A DNA stretch of 64,000 nt from Pseudomonas wadenswilerensis (GCF_900497695.1 NZ_UIDD01000007.1:1-64000); one strand, 5' to 3'. Counted from the first letter of the stretch, positions 26,316 to 34,355 are shown. The notes: generated by a model not told the origin, from the sequence alone. Numbers and translations are program-made.

Positions 26316-27007
26316 ATCGAGTGCTGCGGGTCGGGGGCATGGTGCCCCTGACCACCCTCGATTACCCCGGCAGGCTGGCCTGTGTGCTGTTCTGCCAGGG
26401 CTGCGCCTGGCGTTGCCGTTATTGCCACAACCCGCAACTGATCCCGCCCCGGGGTAGTGATGAACTGCCCTGGGCGCAGGTGCTGGAGTTTTTGCAGCGG
26501 CGTCGGGGCCTGCTCGACGCCGTGGTGTTCAGCGGCGGCGAACCGACCTTGCAGGACAGCCTGGCAGAGGCCATGGCCCAGGTGCGGGCCATGGGCTTTG
26601 CCATCGGCCTGCACAGTGCCGGGATCAAGCCCGAGGCCTTTGCCCGGGTATTGCCCGGCACCGATTGGGTGGGCTTTGACGTCAAGGCGCTGGCCGAGGA
26701 CGGCCAGGCGGTCACCGGCGTGCGCGGCAGCGGCCAGGCCAACTGGCGCAGCCTCGACTACCTGCTGGCCAGCGGCGTCGACTATGAATGCCGCACCACG
26801 GTGCACTGGCACCTGATCGATCCCCTCCGACTCATCACCCTGGCCCGGCGCTTGAACGCGCTCGGGGTCAAACGCTTCGTCGTGCAGTTGGTGCGCACGG
26901 CACGCATGCTCGATGCGCAATTGCCCAGTGCTTCGGCACAAAGCTTGCTGCCCGAGCTGTGGGGCACCCTCCACGCGCTGTTTCCCGTGTTTGAAGTACG
27001 CGACTAG
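26312..27007 (+). CDS. nrdG: Anaerobic ribonucleotide reductase activase NrdG
   Basis: 231-aa radical SAM activase that generates the glycyl radical in class III reductase. The cluster motif is CQGCAWRCRYC (CX3CX2C within LFCQGCAWRCRYCHNPQLIP). VVFSGGEPTLQ is the SAM-binding GGE. VPLTTLDYPGRLACVLFCQG identifies the NrdG2-like subtype used with ATP-cone NrdD proteins. The start overlaps the stop of the glycyl-radical domain gene, suggesting coupled translation of activase and substrate. Confidence 0.93.
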   Translation: MNRVLRVGGMVPLTTLDYPGRLACVLFCQGCAWRCRYCHNPQLIPPRGSDELPWAQVLEFLQRRRGLLDAVVFSGGEPTLQDSLAEAMAQVRAMGFAIGLHSAGIKPEAFARVLPGTDWVGFDVKALAEDGQAVTGVRGSGQANWRSLDYLLASGVDYECRTTVHWHLIDPLRLITLARRLNALGVKRFVVQLVRTARMLDAQLPSASAQSLLPELWGTLHALFPVFEVRD

Positions 27008-27019
27008 TAAGGCTTTGAA

Positions 27020-28639
27020 ATGACCAGATTGACCACAGCACAACGTATCCTCATCGGCTTTGCCATCGCGCCCCTGGCGCTCCTTGGCCTGGCTTTCTAT
27101 GCACTGCACGATCTGGCCACGCTCAAGGAGCAGGCGGTGGTGATCGTCAAACAGGACTGGCCGAAGATCGAGCCGATCATGGTCATTGCCACCGGCGTGC
27201 GCGACAACGCGCGCAACACCCGCGACCTGCTGATCGACAAGGACAACCTGCAGGTGCAGCAGGCCATCGACACCACCAAGCAGCGCATCAGCCAGGCCCT
27301 GGCGACGCTCGAGCCGTTGTTCTACCTGCCCGAAGGCAAGGCCGCCTATGCCGCGCTGAAAGCCAGCCGCGAAGCGTATGTCGCTGCCTTCACCCAGGTG
27401 CAGACCCTGATTCGCCAGGGCGATGGGCAAGCGGCGATGGCCCAGCTCAAGCAGCAGGTGGTGCCCGCCGAGCGCGAGGTCTACAAGAACCTGGAAACCC
27501 TGATGGCCCTGCAGGGGCAGATTTTCGTCGAGCGCGAACAAGCTGCGCAGGCGCTCTACAACGATGCCCGGTTGAACATGCTCGGGCTGTTCGCGTTGTG
27601 CCTGGTGGCGGTGCTCGCCGCCGCGCTGGTGGTGACCCGCAGTGTGACCCGGCCGCTGGGTGGCGAGCCGGATACCGCCGCACGGGTGCTGAGCCAGATC
27701 GCCCAGGGCGACCTGACCATCGAGGTGCCGACCCACGCCAGTGCCGACGGCAGCGTGATGCTCAACATGCATGAAATGCAGCAGAGCCTCAATGGCATGG
27801 TCAAGCACATCGCCGCCTCGGTGGAGCGCGTTGCCAGCTCCTCCGAGGAGCTCAGTGCGGTCAGTAGCCAGACCAGCAGCAGCCTGCAGTTGCAGGGCCT
27901 GGAAATCGAGCAGGCAGCGGCAGCGGTCAACGAGATGACTGCTGCGGTGGACGAGGTGGCGCGCAACGCGGTGAGCACCAGCGAAGCCTCGAAGGTCTCC
28001 GAGCAAACCGCCCAGCGTGGTCGTGAACAGGTGCGCGAGACGGTAGCCTCGATCACCGCCCTGGCCGATGACGTCAACGATACCTCCGGGCGCATCCAGC
28101 AACTGGCCGGGCGCGTGCAGGACATCAGCACCGTGCTGGATGTGATCCGCAGCATTGCCGAACAGACCAACCTGCTGGCGCTCAACGCTGCGATCGAAGC
28201 GGCCCGGGCCGGCGATGCCGGGCGCGGCTTTGCCGTGGTTGCCGATGAGGTGCGGGCCTTGGCCCATCGCACCCAGGTCTCGACCCAGGAGATTGAGCAG
28301 ATGATCGGCAATATCCGCCAGGACACCGGCCAGGCGGTGACCGCCATGCTCAGCAGCAGCGAGCGGGTACACACCACCCTGGAGGTGGCGCAGCGTGCCG
28401 GTGAAGCGCTGGAGGCGATCACCCAGTCGATCTCGCAGATCAACGAGCGCAACATGATGATCGCCAGCGCCACCGAAGAGCAGGCCCTGGTGGCCCGCGA
28501 AGTGGACCGCAACCTGGTGGGCATCCGCAACCTGTCCGAACAGGTGCTGCTCGGTGCGCAACACACCGACACCGCCGGCCAGGACCTGGCGCAGATGGCC
28601 GGCAGCCTGAGCCAGACCGTGGCGCGCTTCAAGGTCTAG
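27020..28639 (+). CDS. Methyl-accepting chemotaxis protein
   Basis: 539-aa chemoreceptor. TM1 is near 10-30 (RILIGFAIAPLALLGLAFYA). A four-helix-bundle periplasmic sensor follows to about 185, then TM2 near 188-210 (LGLFALCLVAVLAAALVVTR). HAMP comes next, and then a signalling domain with the conserved tip NLLALNAAIEAARAGDAGRG and FAVVADEVRALAHRTQ. No C-terminal CheR-binding pentapeptide is seen (it ends RFKV). The ligand is unknown. It follows nrdG by 12 nt behind TAAGG, so it may belong to the ANR-driven nrd transcript, which suggests a role in redox or electron-acceptor taxis (inference). Confidence 0.93.
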   Translation: MTRLTTAQRILIGFAIAPLALLGLAFYALHDLATLKEQAVVIVKQDWPKIEPIMVIATGVRDNARNTRDLLIDKDNLQVQQAIDTTKQRISQALATLEPLFYLPEGKAAYAALKASREAYVAAFTQVQTLIRQGDGQAAMAQLKQQVVPAEREVYKNLETLMALQGQIFVEREQAAQALYNDARLNMLGLFALCLVAVLAAALVVTRSVTRPLGGEPDTAARVLSQIAQGDLTIEVPTHASADGSVMLNMHEMQQSLNGMVKHIAASVERVASSSEELSAVSSQTSSSLQLQGLEIEQAAAAVNEMTAAVDEVARNAVSTSEASKVSEQTAQRGREQVRETVASITALADDVNDTSGRIQQLAGRVQDISTVLDVIRSIAEQTNLLALNAAIEAARAGDAGRGFAVVADEVRALAHRTQVSTQEIEQMIGNIRQDTGQAVTAMLSSSERVHTTLEVAQRAGEALEAITQSISQINERNMMIASATEEQALVAREVDRNLVGIRNLSEQVLLGAQHTDTAGQDLAQMAGSLSQTVARFKV

Positions 28640-30015
28640 CTCCAGCCCCAGAACTGCAACCACCCGCCATAGCCCACTGCGGCGACGGCCAGCAACAGGC
28701 AAGCGCTGGCGCCGCAACGGCGCCAGCCACGGATGTGTTGCGCTGCCAGCAGCTTGCTCGCCAACAACAGGCTCCAGCCCAAGGCCGCGATCAACAACGT
28801 GGCCCTGGCCGGCTGTACCCAGTCCAGCAGCAAGCCCTCAAAGCGCAGCAACTTCACCGTGGTGGCCGACAAGCCAAGGAACAGCCCTGCACCACCCAGG
28901 GGCGTCAGGCACAGGCTCAGGGGCCAATACAGGGCAGGATTGCCCGCCAGCCGCGCGGCCAGGCGTAGCAGGATCAGCAGCCCGCCGCCGAGCAGCAGGG
29001 CACTGCCACACAGGTACACGACGATACTGAAGCCGTCGAGCCAGCTGAAACTGTCGTTGAGTTGCGGGTAATGGGTCAGCAGCCACCAGGGCGCGTTGTC
29101 CTGTAGCGGCCAGAGCAGCTCATGCTCCACCAGCCAGTTGGCCAGCCATTGCTTGAGGGCGATGAACCAGGGGCTGACTGTCCATTGGAAGGCGCCCATG
29201 GCCAGGCCGATCACCCCGAACAGCAGCAAGCGGGTGTCCCAGGGCGAGGGGGTGTGGGTGGCCGATTCAAGGATCTCCTGGTTGCTGGAACGGGCGATCA
29301 GTTGCACCGCGCCGCGTTGCCCGCTGCAGCGGCCACAGGCATGGCAATCACGGGCGCCGCGCATCCGCCGGATGTCCAGCAGCGGGGCGCAGTTGGGCGG
29401 TGGCAGGCGTGGCCCGGCGTTGGCTTGCCAGCGCTGTTCATCGACCTGAAAGTGCACCGGCGCCAGCCGGGCGAGCAGGGCGAAGACCCCGCTGACCGGG
29501 CACAGGTAGCGGCACCAGATGCGCTTGCCACGCACGAACAGCACACCGACCAGCACCGCCGCCAGGGTCGAGCCACCGAGAATCAGCAGCGCCGCCTGGG
29601 CGTAGTCATAGACGCTGATCAATTGGCCGTAGAGGGTGGTCAGGCAGAACGCCAGGGTCGGCCAGCCGCCCCAGCGCAGCCAGCGTGGCACGCCCATGCC
29701 CCGGCCATACTGGCTGGCCCATTCGCTCAGCGCGCCTTCCGGGCAGAGCACGCCGCACCAGAGCCTGCCGAACAGCACGATCGACAGCAGCACGAATGGC
29801 CACCAGATACCCCAGAACAGGAACTGGGCGAGCAGGGTCAGGTTATCCAGCATGCGTGCCTGGCTGTTCGGTAAAGGTAGAAATGCCGGCAGCACTAGCA
29901 GCAGGGCGTAGAACAGCACAACCGCCCATTGAAGTACCCTGATCACCCCGGCGTTGCGCCGCATGCCGTCGCCCAGGCGTTGTAGCCAGCGATTGTGCAA
30001 GCTCAGGCTGGACAT
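28636..30015 (-). CDS. ftrD: Polyferredoxin-like membrane protein FtrD (ferrous iron uptake)
   Basis: 459-aa membrane protein with about ten helices and NapH/polyferredoxin Cys groups: RLWCGVLCPEGALSEW, WCRYLCPVSGVFALL and DCHACGRCSGQRG. It is the fourth gene of an operon with the order P19-like protein, cupredoxin, FTR1 permease, polyferredoxin. That matches Bordetella/Brucella FtrABCD, where FtrD is thought to move electrons for the permease. ATG 30015 overlaps ftrC by 13 bp. Its TAG stop and the TAG of the convergent chemoreceptor share the palindrome CTAG at 28636-28639. Confidence 0.85.
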   Translation of the reverse strand: MSSLSLHNRWLQRLGDGMRRNAGVIRVLQWAVVLFYALLLVLPAFLPLPNSQARMLDNLTLLAQFLFWGIWWPFVLLSIVLFGRLWCGVLCPEGALSEWASQYGRGMGVPRWLRWGGWPTLAFCLTTLYGQLISVYDYAQAALLILGGSTLAAVLVGVLFVRGKRIWCRYLCPVSGVFALLARLAPVHFQVDEQRWQANAGPRLPPPNCAPLLDIRRMRGARDCHACGRCSGQRGAVQLIARSSNQEILESATHTPSPWDTRLLLFGVIGLAMGAFQWTVSPWFIALKQWLANWLVEHELLWPLQDNAPWWLLTHYPQLNDSFSWLDGFSIVVYLCGSALLLGGGLLILLRLAARLAGNPALYWPLSLCLTPLGGAGLFLGLSATTVKLLRFEGLLLDWVQPARATLLIAALGWSLLLASKLLAAQHIRGWRRCGASACLLLAVAAVGYGGWLQFWGWS

Positions 30016-30857
30016 GCTTGGGCGCCTGTCCTGCGCTGCAGCAACCAGCAGCCGACACTCAGCCAGTAGCCGCAGAGCACCAGCAGGGTGAGCGCGCTGG
30101 GGCTCGCCCGGTAGCCGGCGAAACCTGCGAGAAAACTGCCCGGGCCGTGACTGTCGCTGAGCCAGGCGCTGCTGTCCCAAAGGGCGTCGCCGACCAGGCT
30201 GTAAGCCATCTCCGGCAGGTCCCAAGCCAGCAACTGGCCGCCGATGCGTTCGCTCGCACTGACCAGCAGCCCGGCAGCCAGCAGCAGCAACAGCGCTTCG
30301 CTGATGGCAAAGAAACGCCGCCAGGAAACAAATCGCCGGCTGCTGTGCAGCAGGGCGATGGACAAGCCCGACAACACCAGCCCGGCAACCCCGCCGATGG
30401 CAAACAGGCCCAGTTGCGTGCCGTGCAGGCGTGCGCCGGCCCCATACAGAAAGACCACGGTTTCGCTGCCTTCCCGGCTGACTGCCAGCATGGCCAGAAG
30501 CAACAGGCCGATGCCGCCCTGGCGCGCCAGTTGCCGATCAGCATGGCGGCGCAAGTCATCCTTGAGTGAGCGGGCGTGGCGATGCATCCAGCCGACCATC
30601 TGCACCATCAGCAGACTGGCGACCAGCGCCATGCCGGCCTGGAACCATTCGTTGCCGGCGCCACTCATGGCCTCGCCGGCAAACAGGATCAGCAGCGCCA
30701 GCAGCGCCGACAGCAGCAGGCCCAGGGCCACGCCAGCCCACAGAAACCCGAGCAGGCGCTGAGCGCGTTGTTGCTGGTCGGCCCAGGCCTGGAGAATGCC
30801 GATCACCAGCAGCGCCTCGACGCTTTCGCGCCAGACGATGAACAAGGCTTGATTCAT
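30003..30857 (-). CDS. ftrC: FTR1-family iron permease FtrC
   Basis: 284-aa inner-membrane permease with seven or so helices and two REXXE iron-binding motifs, WRESVEALLVIGIL near residue 9 and SREGSETVVFLYG near 115, as in yeast Ftr1, EfeU and FtrC. In the Ftr systems it carries iron supplied by the P19-like and cupredoxin proteins. I start at ATG 30857. The open frame extends further upstream, but only through the ftrB gene, out of its coding sense. It is part of a Fur-box-controlled four-gene operon. Confidence 0.9.
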   Translation of the reverse strand: MNQALFIVWRESVEALLVIGILQAWADQQQRAQRLLGFLWAGVALGLLLSALLALLILFAGEAMSGAGNEWFQAGMALVASLLMVQMVGWMHRHARSLKDDLRRHADRQLARQGGIGLLLLAMLAVSREGSETVVFLYGAGARLHGTQLGLFAIGGVAGLVLSGLSIALLHSSRRFVSWRRFFAISEALLLLLAAGLLVSASERIGGQLLAWDLPEMAYSLVGDALWDSSAWLSDSHGPGSFLAGFAGYRASPSALTLLVLCGYWLSVGCWLLQRRTGAQACPA

Positions 30858-30877
30858 GGAAACTCCCTGCAGCAGCG

Positions 30878-31198
30878 TTATTTGGCGAGGATGCCGCCCT
30901 CGGGCAACTGCGGATTGAATTCGTCGAAGAACGGATAGTGGCCGGGGCGCAACGGGTGAATGACGACAAAGCTGGTCACCCCGGGCGACAGCACTTTCTC
31001 CACCCGCAGCGGCGTGCTTTCGAATTCCGCCGGGCCCTCGCCGAGGTTTTTCAGGACGATCTTGAAACGCTGACCGGCCGGCACCTCGAGCAGCGCAGGG
31101 GTGAAGTGGCCGTCGCGCAGGATCAGCTCGAAACTCGGCAGCGGCGCGGCGCTCAGCGGCAAGGCCGCACAAGCGAGCAACAGGGCCATGGCCTTCAT
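30878..31198 (-). CDS. ftrB: Periplasmic cupredoxin-like protein FtrB
   Basis: 106 aa: a signal peptide (MKAMALLLACAALPLSAAPL) and a cupredoxin-fold domain of the EfeO/FtrB type (FELILRDGHFTPALLEVPAG...FVVIHPLRPGHYPFFDEF). In FtrABCD systems this protein, often with copper, is proposed to oxidise Fe(II) for the permease. Its ATG directly follows the ftrA stop (TGA-ATG). Confidence 0.87.
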   Translation of the reverse strand: MKAMALLLACAALPLSAAPLPSFELILRDGHFTPALLEVPAGQRFKIVLKNLGEGPAEFESTPLRVEKVLSPGVTSFVVIHPLRPGHYPFFDEFNPQLPEGGILAK

Positions 31199-31729
31199 TC
31201 AATAACCGCCTTTCTTGCCGATCCCGGCATAAACGAATTCGTAGTGCAGTTCGCAGCGCTCGAACCAGGGTTCGACGCCGGTTTCCTTGTCGGTATGGCG
31301 TCCGAGCGAGCCGTGGCCGGCCGGCGGCAGCAGGGTGAAGGTCAACTGGTATTTGCCTGGCCCCTGCAGCTTGACGTTATCGCCATAGTGAGGCCCGTCG
31401 TTGGCGACCATGGCGTGGAAGTTACCGCTGATGGGCGTGTCGCTGCCCTGTTTCTGCAGGCTGAAGGCGACATTCAGGTAGGGCACGAAACTGCCTTCCT
31501 GAAAGCCCTGGCGGTTGTTTTCAGTGGCGCGCACGTCGGCTTCCAGGTGGATATCGGAGTCGACGGTCGCGCGCATCATCCCGGCCGGGGCCATTTCGAT
31601 CGGCTGCAGGTACACCGCGCCGACTTCAAGGCCCGGGCACAGTTGCGGCTCGCCGATGGGGTATTCCTTGGCGAACGCCTGCGGGGTGATCAGGAGCAAG
31701 GCGAGTGACAACGAGAGGGGCGTACGCAT
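31199..31729 (-). CDS. ftrA: Periplasmic P19/Tp34-type iron-binding protein FtrA
   Basis: 176 aa with a signal peptide (LSLSLALLLITPQAFAKEYP) and the Tp34/P19 fold seen in Campylobacter P19, E. coli FetP and Bordetella FtrA. Metal-ligand segments are PIGEPQLCPGLEVGAVYLQP, EMAPAGMMRATVDSDIHLEA and NFHAMVANDGPHYGDNV. It binds iron and copper in the periplasm and hands iron to FtrC. It is the first gene of the operon, with a Fur-like box 53-72 nt upstream. Confidence 0.9.
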   Translation of the reverse strand: MRTPLSLSLALLLITPQAFAKEYPIGEPQLCPGLEVGAVYLQPIEMAPAGMMRATVDSDIHLEADVRATENNRQGFQEGSFVPYLNVAFSLQKQGSDTPISGNFHAMVANDGPHYGDNVKLQGPGKYQLTFTLLPPAGHGSLGRHTDKETGVEPWFERCELHYEFVYAGIGKKGGY

Positions 31730-31781
31730 GATGGCTTCCGGGGCTGGGCAGTGGAAGCCCGAGTCTAGGAAGCCTTTAAGC

Positions 31782-31801
31782 GAATAATAATGATTATTAT
31801 C
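31782..31801 (-). promoter_or_regulatory. Fur box of the ftrABCD operon
   Basis: The minus strand reads GATAATAATCATTATTATTC, close to the Fur consensus GATAATGATAATCATTATC in hexamer form. It lies about 55 nt upstream of ftrA, so the operon should be repressed by Fe-Fur. Confidence 0.8.
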
Positions 31802-31828
31802 AATTTTACCGGCGATCCGGCCGCACCC

Positions 31829-31842
31829 TTGATCTGCATCAA
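31829..31842 (+). promoter_or_regulatory. Perfect ANR/Dnr box upstream of the DUF3079 gene
   Basis: TTGAT-CTGC-ATCAA is an exact FNR-type palindrome. TAGCGT at 31865-31870 lies at the -10 position for a box centred at -41.5, giving a start near 31877, 27 nt before the DUF3079 ATG. It is also about 100 bp from ftrA and could affect that operon. Confidence 0.85.
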
Positions 31843-31903
31843 GGGCAGGATTTTAGCTGCGCAGTAGCGTGGAAGCTCGCCCATTGCCCGTCCGAGGCAT
31901 CTC

Positions 31904-32119
31904 ATGGCCAAGCCTTTTCCCATCAGCCCCAAGCACCCCGAGCGCATCTGCTGGGGTTGTGACCGCTACTGCGCGGCCAACGCCCTGGCCTGCGGTAACG
32001 GCGCCGACCGCACCATGCACCCGGCGGAAGTGTTCGGTGATGACTGGAACGAGCAAGGTGATTACGGGCTGGCGTTGCCGGAGCAGCAGGGCCCCGCTCA
32101 GGATCAGGGGGCCACATAG
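31904..32119 (+). CDS. Small Cys-rich DUF3079-family protein
   Basis: 71 aa of unknown function. The conserved core HPERICWGCDRYCAANALAC has a CX2CX3CX6C arrangement that could bind metal or an Fe-S cluster. HPAEVFGDDWNEQGDYGL follows. There is no signal peptide, so it is likely cytoplasmic. A perfect ANR box with a matching -10 element lies just upstream, suggesting induction without oxygen. The neighbouring divergent operon imports ferrous iron, so an iron-related role is possible but unproven. The C-terminal tail (PEQQGPAQDQGAT) is low-complexity. Confidence 0.8.
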   Translation: MAKPFPISPKHPERICWGCDRYCAANALACGNGADRTMHPAEVFGDDWNEQGDYGLALPEQQGPAQDQGAT

Positions 32120-32135
32120 GTGCACGGTTGTTCAG

Positions 32136-32387
32136 TCAAAACAGCTGTTGACGCTTATCCAGTTGCTGGTCGACCAGCCATTTGCCGTGCGCCAGTGATG
32201 CATGCTGGGCGTTATCAAGGTCGGCCAGGTAGGCCATCTTCACCGGCAGCGACAAGCGCCGGCTGGTGTGGCCCTCGGGATCGGTAATCAGGCATCCGGC
32301 GTTGAAGGGCGTGGGAATGCCCGGGTGGGTTTCGACGCTTGCGGTGATGGTGTGGTTGCGATGCACGCATTGAAGGGTTTTCATCAT
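32136..32387 (-). CDS. Hypothetical protein
   Basis: 83 aa that I do not recognise. It is short and soluble, with no membrane segment or signal peptide. The sequence runs KTLQCVHRNHTITASVETHP, then ITDPEGHTSRRLSLPV and AYLADLDNAQHASLAHGKWL. Two ATGs (32387 and 32384) follow GAGGTAAGG, and I take the first. It is encoded between the DUF3079 gene (convergent) and the LLM monooxygenase gene, with GC content like its neighbours. Codon use and a good ribosome-binding site support it being real. Confidence 0.6.
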   Translation of the reverse strand: MMKTLQCVHRNHTITASVETHPGIPTPFNAGCLITDPEGHTSRRLSLPVKMAYLADLDNAQHASLAHGKWLVDQQLDKRQQLF

Positions 32388-32489
32388 CCTTACCTCGCTG
32401 CTGTGGTATCGAAAGCGCATCAGTCAGGTTGCTTTTTCGGGTATACCACAGCGTCGGCCCGGTTGGATCCGGGCCGACGAACGTGACGG

Positions 32490-33533
32490 TCAGCGGAACG
32501 CCGGCACCACTTCGTTGATAAACAGCGCCAGCGACTTTTTCTTCTCGGCGTGGGACAGGCTGTTGTCGCACCAGAAGCTGAACTCGTCGACCCCCAGTTG
32601 CTGGTAGTAACGAATGCGCGCGATGATTTCTGCCGGGGTGCCGATCATGGTGTTCTTGCGGATGTTGTCCAGTTCGAACTCCGGGCGTTCCTTGAATTTC
32701 TCTTCCGGGCTGGGGGCCAAAAAGCCGTTCTCCGGCACCTGCTTGTTGCCGAACCAGGCATCGAAGGTCCGGTAGAAGCGCGAGATGGCCTGGGCGCCGA
32801 CTTTCCAGCCGTCGGCGTCATCCGCGGCATGCACGTGGGTGTGGCGTAGCACCATCAGTTGCGGGCGCGGTACCTCGGGGTTGTTGGCCAGGGCCGCATC
32901 GAACTTGTTTTTAAGGTCGAGGACTTCTTCATCGCCTTTCATCAGCGGCGTGACCATCACGTTGCAGCCGTTCTTGACCGCGAAGTTGTGCGAGTCCGGG
33001 TCGCGCGCGGCGATCCACATCGGCGGCATGGGCTTGTGCAGCGGCTTGGGCACGCAGGTCGAGGTGGGGAACTTCCAGATCTCGCCGTCGTGGGCGTAGT
33101 CGCCTTGCCACAAGGCACGGATCACCGGGACCATCTCACGCAGGGCCTGACCGCCCTCGGAGGCGGGCATGCCCCCAGCCATGCGGTCGAACTCGAACTG
33201 GTAGGCGCCGCGGGCCAGGCCGACTTCCATGCGGCCGTTGCTGATCACATCGAGCAGGGCGCATTCACCGGCCACCCGTAGCGGGTGCCAGAACGGCGCA
33301 ATGATGGTCCCGGCACCGAGGTGGATGGTCGTGGTGCGCGCCGCGAGGTAGGCCAGCAGCGGCATCGGGCTGGGCGAGATGGTGTATTCCATGGCGTGGT
33401 GTTCGCCGATCCACACGGTGCTGAAACCGCCGTCTTCGGCCATCAGGGTCAGTTCGGTGAGGTCTTCGAACAGCTGGCGGTGGCTGACCTGTTCATCCCA
33501 ACGTTCCATGTGTACGAACAACGAAAATTTCAT
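32490..33533 (-). CDS. LLM-class flavin-dependent monooxygenase
   Basis: 347-aa luciferase-like (beta/alpha)8 oxygenase using reduced FMN. Visible family features are the N-terminal KFSLFVHMERWDEQVSHRQL, STVWIGEHHAMEYTISPSPM, LGAGTIIAPFWHPLRVAGEC, and the FMN-site region MEVGLARGAYQFEFDRMAGG. A flavin reductase gene lies 94 bp upstream on the same strand, and an NCS1 permease is divergent. This layout resembles pyrimidine or other N-heterocycle oxygenase systems (compare RutA/RutF). The substrate cannot be read from the sequence. GAGGA precedes ATG 33533. Confidence 0.87.
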   Translation of the reverse strand: MKFSLFVHMERWDEQVSHRQLFEDLTELTLMAEDGGFSTVWIGEHHAMEYTISPSPMPLLAYLAARTTTIHLGAGTIIAPFWHPLRVAGECALLDVISNGRMEVGLARGAYQFEFDRMAGGMPASEGGQALREMVPVIRALWQGDYAHDGEIWKFPTSTCVPKPLHKPMPPMWIAARDPDSHNFAVKNGCNVMVTPLMKGDEEVLDLKNKFDAALANNPEVPRPQLMVLRHTHVHAADDADGWKVGAQAISRFYRTFDAWFGNKQVPENGFLAPSPEEKFKERPEFELDNIRKNTMIGTPAEIIARIRYYQQLGVDEFSFWCDNSLSHAEKKKSLALFINEVVPAFR

Positions 33534-33627
33534 GACGCATTCCTCGGATCTTGTTGTAGGTCGCCTGTCGAGTCAGGCGGCATGACTCTCGACCTGCGCC
33601 TGGCGCCTGTCGTAAGAATAGCGGGGC

Positions 33628-34113
33628 TCAGGCCAAGGCTGGCAGTTCGGCCATCTTGCCGCGGCAGTACACCAGCGGGCTGGGGGCCTGCTCGGGGACG
33701 ATGAGGTTTTTCACTGCGCCGACCATGATCGCGTGGTCGCCGCCTTCATATTCGCGCCACAGCTCGCATTCGATGATTGCCGTGGCGTTGGCCAGCAACG
33801 GATTGCCCAGTGCGCTCAGGGTCCAGTCGATGCCCTGGGCCTTGTCCTTGCCCTTGCGCGCAAAGGCATAGGCTTCGGCCTGTTGTGCGCCGGACAGCAA
33901 GTGGATGGCGAAGCGCTTGTTGCGGATCAGCACCGGGTAGGAATCGGAGCTGTAGTTGGGGCAGAACAGTACCAGCGGCGGGTCCATGGACAGCGAACTG
34001 AACGCGCTGGCGGTCAGGCCGACGACCTGGCCGTCGTCGTCCAGGGTGGTAATCACCGTAACGCCGGACGGGAAGGAGCCCAGGACGTTCTTGTAGACGG
34101 TTGCGTCGATCAT
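33628..34113 (-). CDS. Flavin reductase (monooxygenase partner component)
   Basis: 161-aa HpaC/RutF-like flavin:NAD(P)H reductase. Typical segments are NVLGSFPSGVTVITTLDDDG, GLTASAFSSLSMDPPLVLFC and FAIHLLSGAQQAEAYAFARK. It would supply reduced FMN to the adjacent LLM monooxygenase, with which it likely forms an operon. It is the promoter-proximal gene. Two related operator-like sequences lie in the 325-bp gap towards the divergent permease. Confidence 0.88.
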   Translation of the reverse strand: MIDATVYKNVLGSFPSGVTVITTLDDDGQVVGLTASAFSSLSMDPPLVLFCPNYSSDSYPVLIRNKRFAIHLLSGAQQAEAYAFARKGKDKAQGIDWTLSALGNPLLANATAIIECELWREYEGGDHAIMVGAVKNLIVPEQAPSPLVYCRGKMAELPALA

Positions 34114-34164
34114 GGCGTGGTCCTCGGAAGCAGCGGTGGTCCGCGTTTTTGTTTGATGTGTCTG

Positions 34165-34182
34165 ATGGTATACCGTAATACC
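34165..34182. promoter_or_regulatory. Operator-like repeat, copy 1 (flavin reductase side)
   Basis: ATGGTATACCGTAATACC contains the perfect palindrome GGTATACC and resembles the copy at 34337-34355. It lies about 50 nt upstream of the flavin reductase start. The TGGTATACC core is similar to sites of GntR-family regulators, but no regulator gene is nearby. Confidence 0.5.
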
Positions 34183-34336
34183 TAATTTGCAAGTGGAATT
34201 TTCAGTCGGGACGAACGGCCCAGCATTGCCTTAAGCGCCCGCAAATACGGGGGTTTGAGCGAATATGGAAGGAAGAGGGCGAGCAAAAAATCAGATCAGT
34301 TGCAGGCAAAACGGCCGGATCAGTCTTGTGAAAAAG

Positions 34337-34355
34337 ATGGAATACCATAATATGG
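34337..34355. promoter_or_regulatory. Operator-like repeat, copy 2 (permease side)
   Basis: ATGGAATACCATAATATGG shares most positions with the copy at 34165-34182. It lies about 85-100 nt upstream of the permease start, so one regulator probably controls both divergent units. The rest of the 34114-34438 gap holds no gene. Confidence 0.5.
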
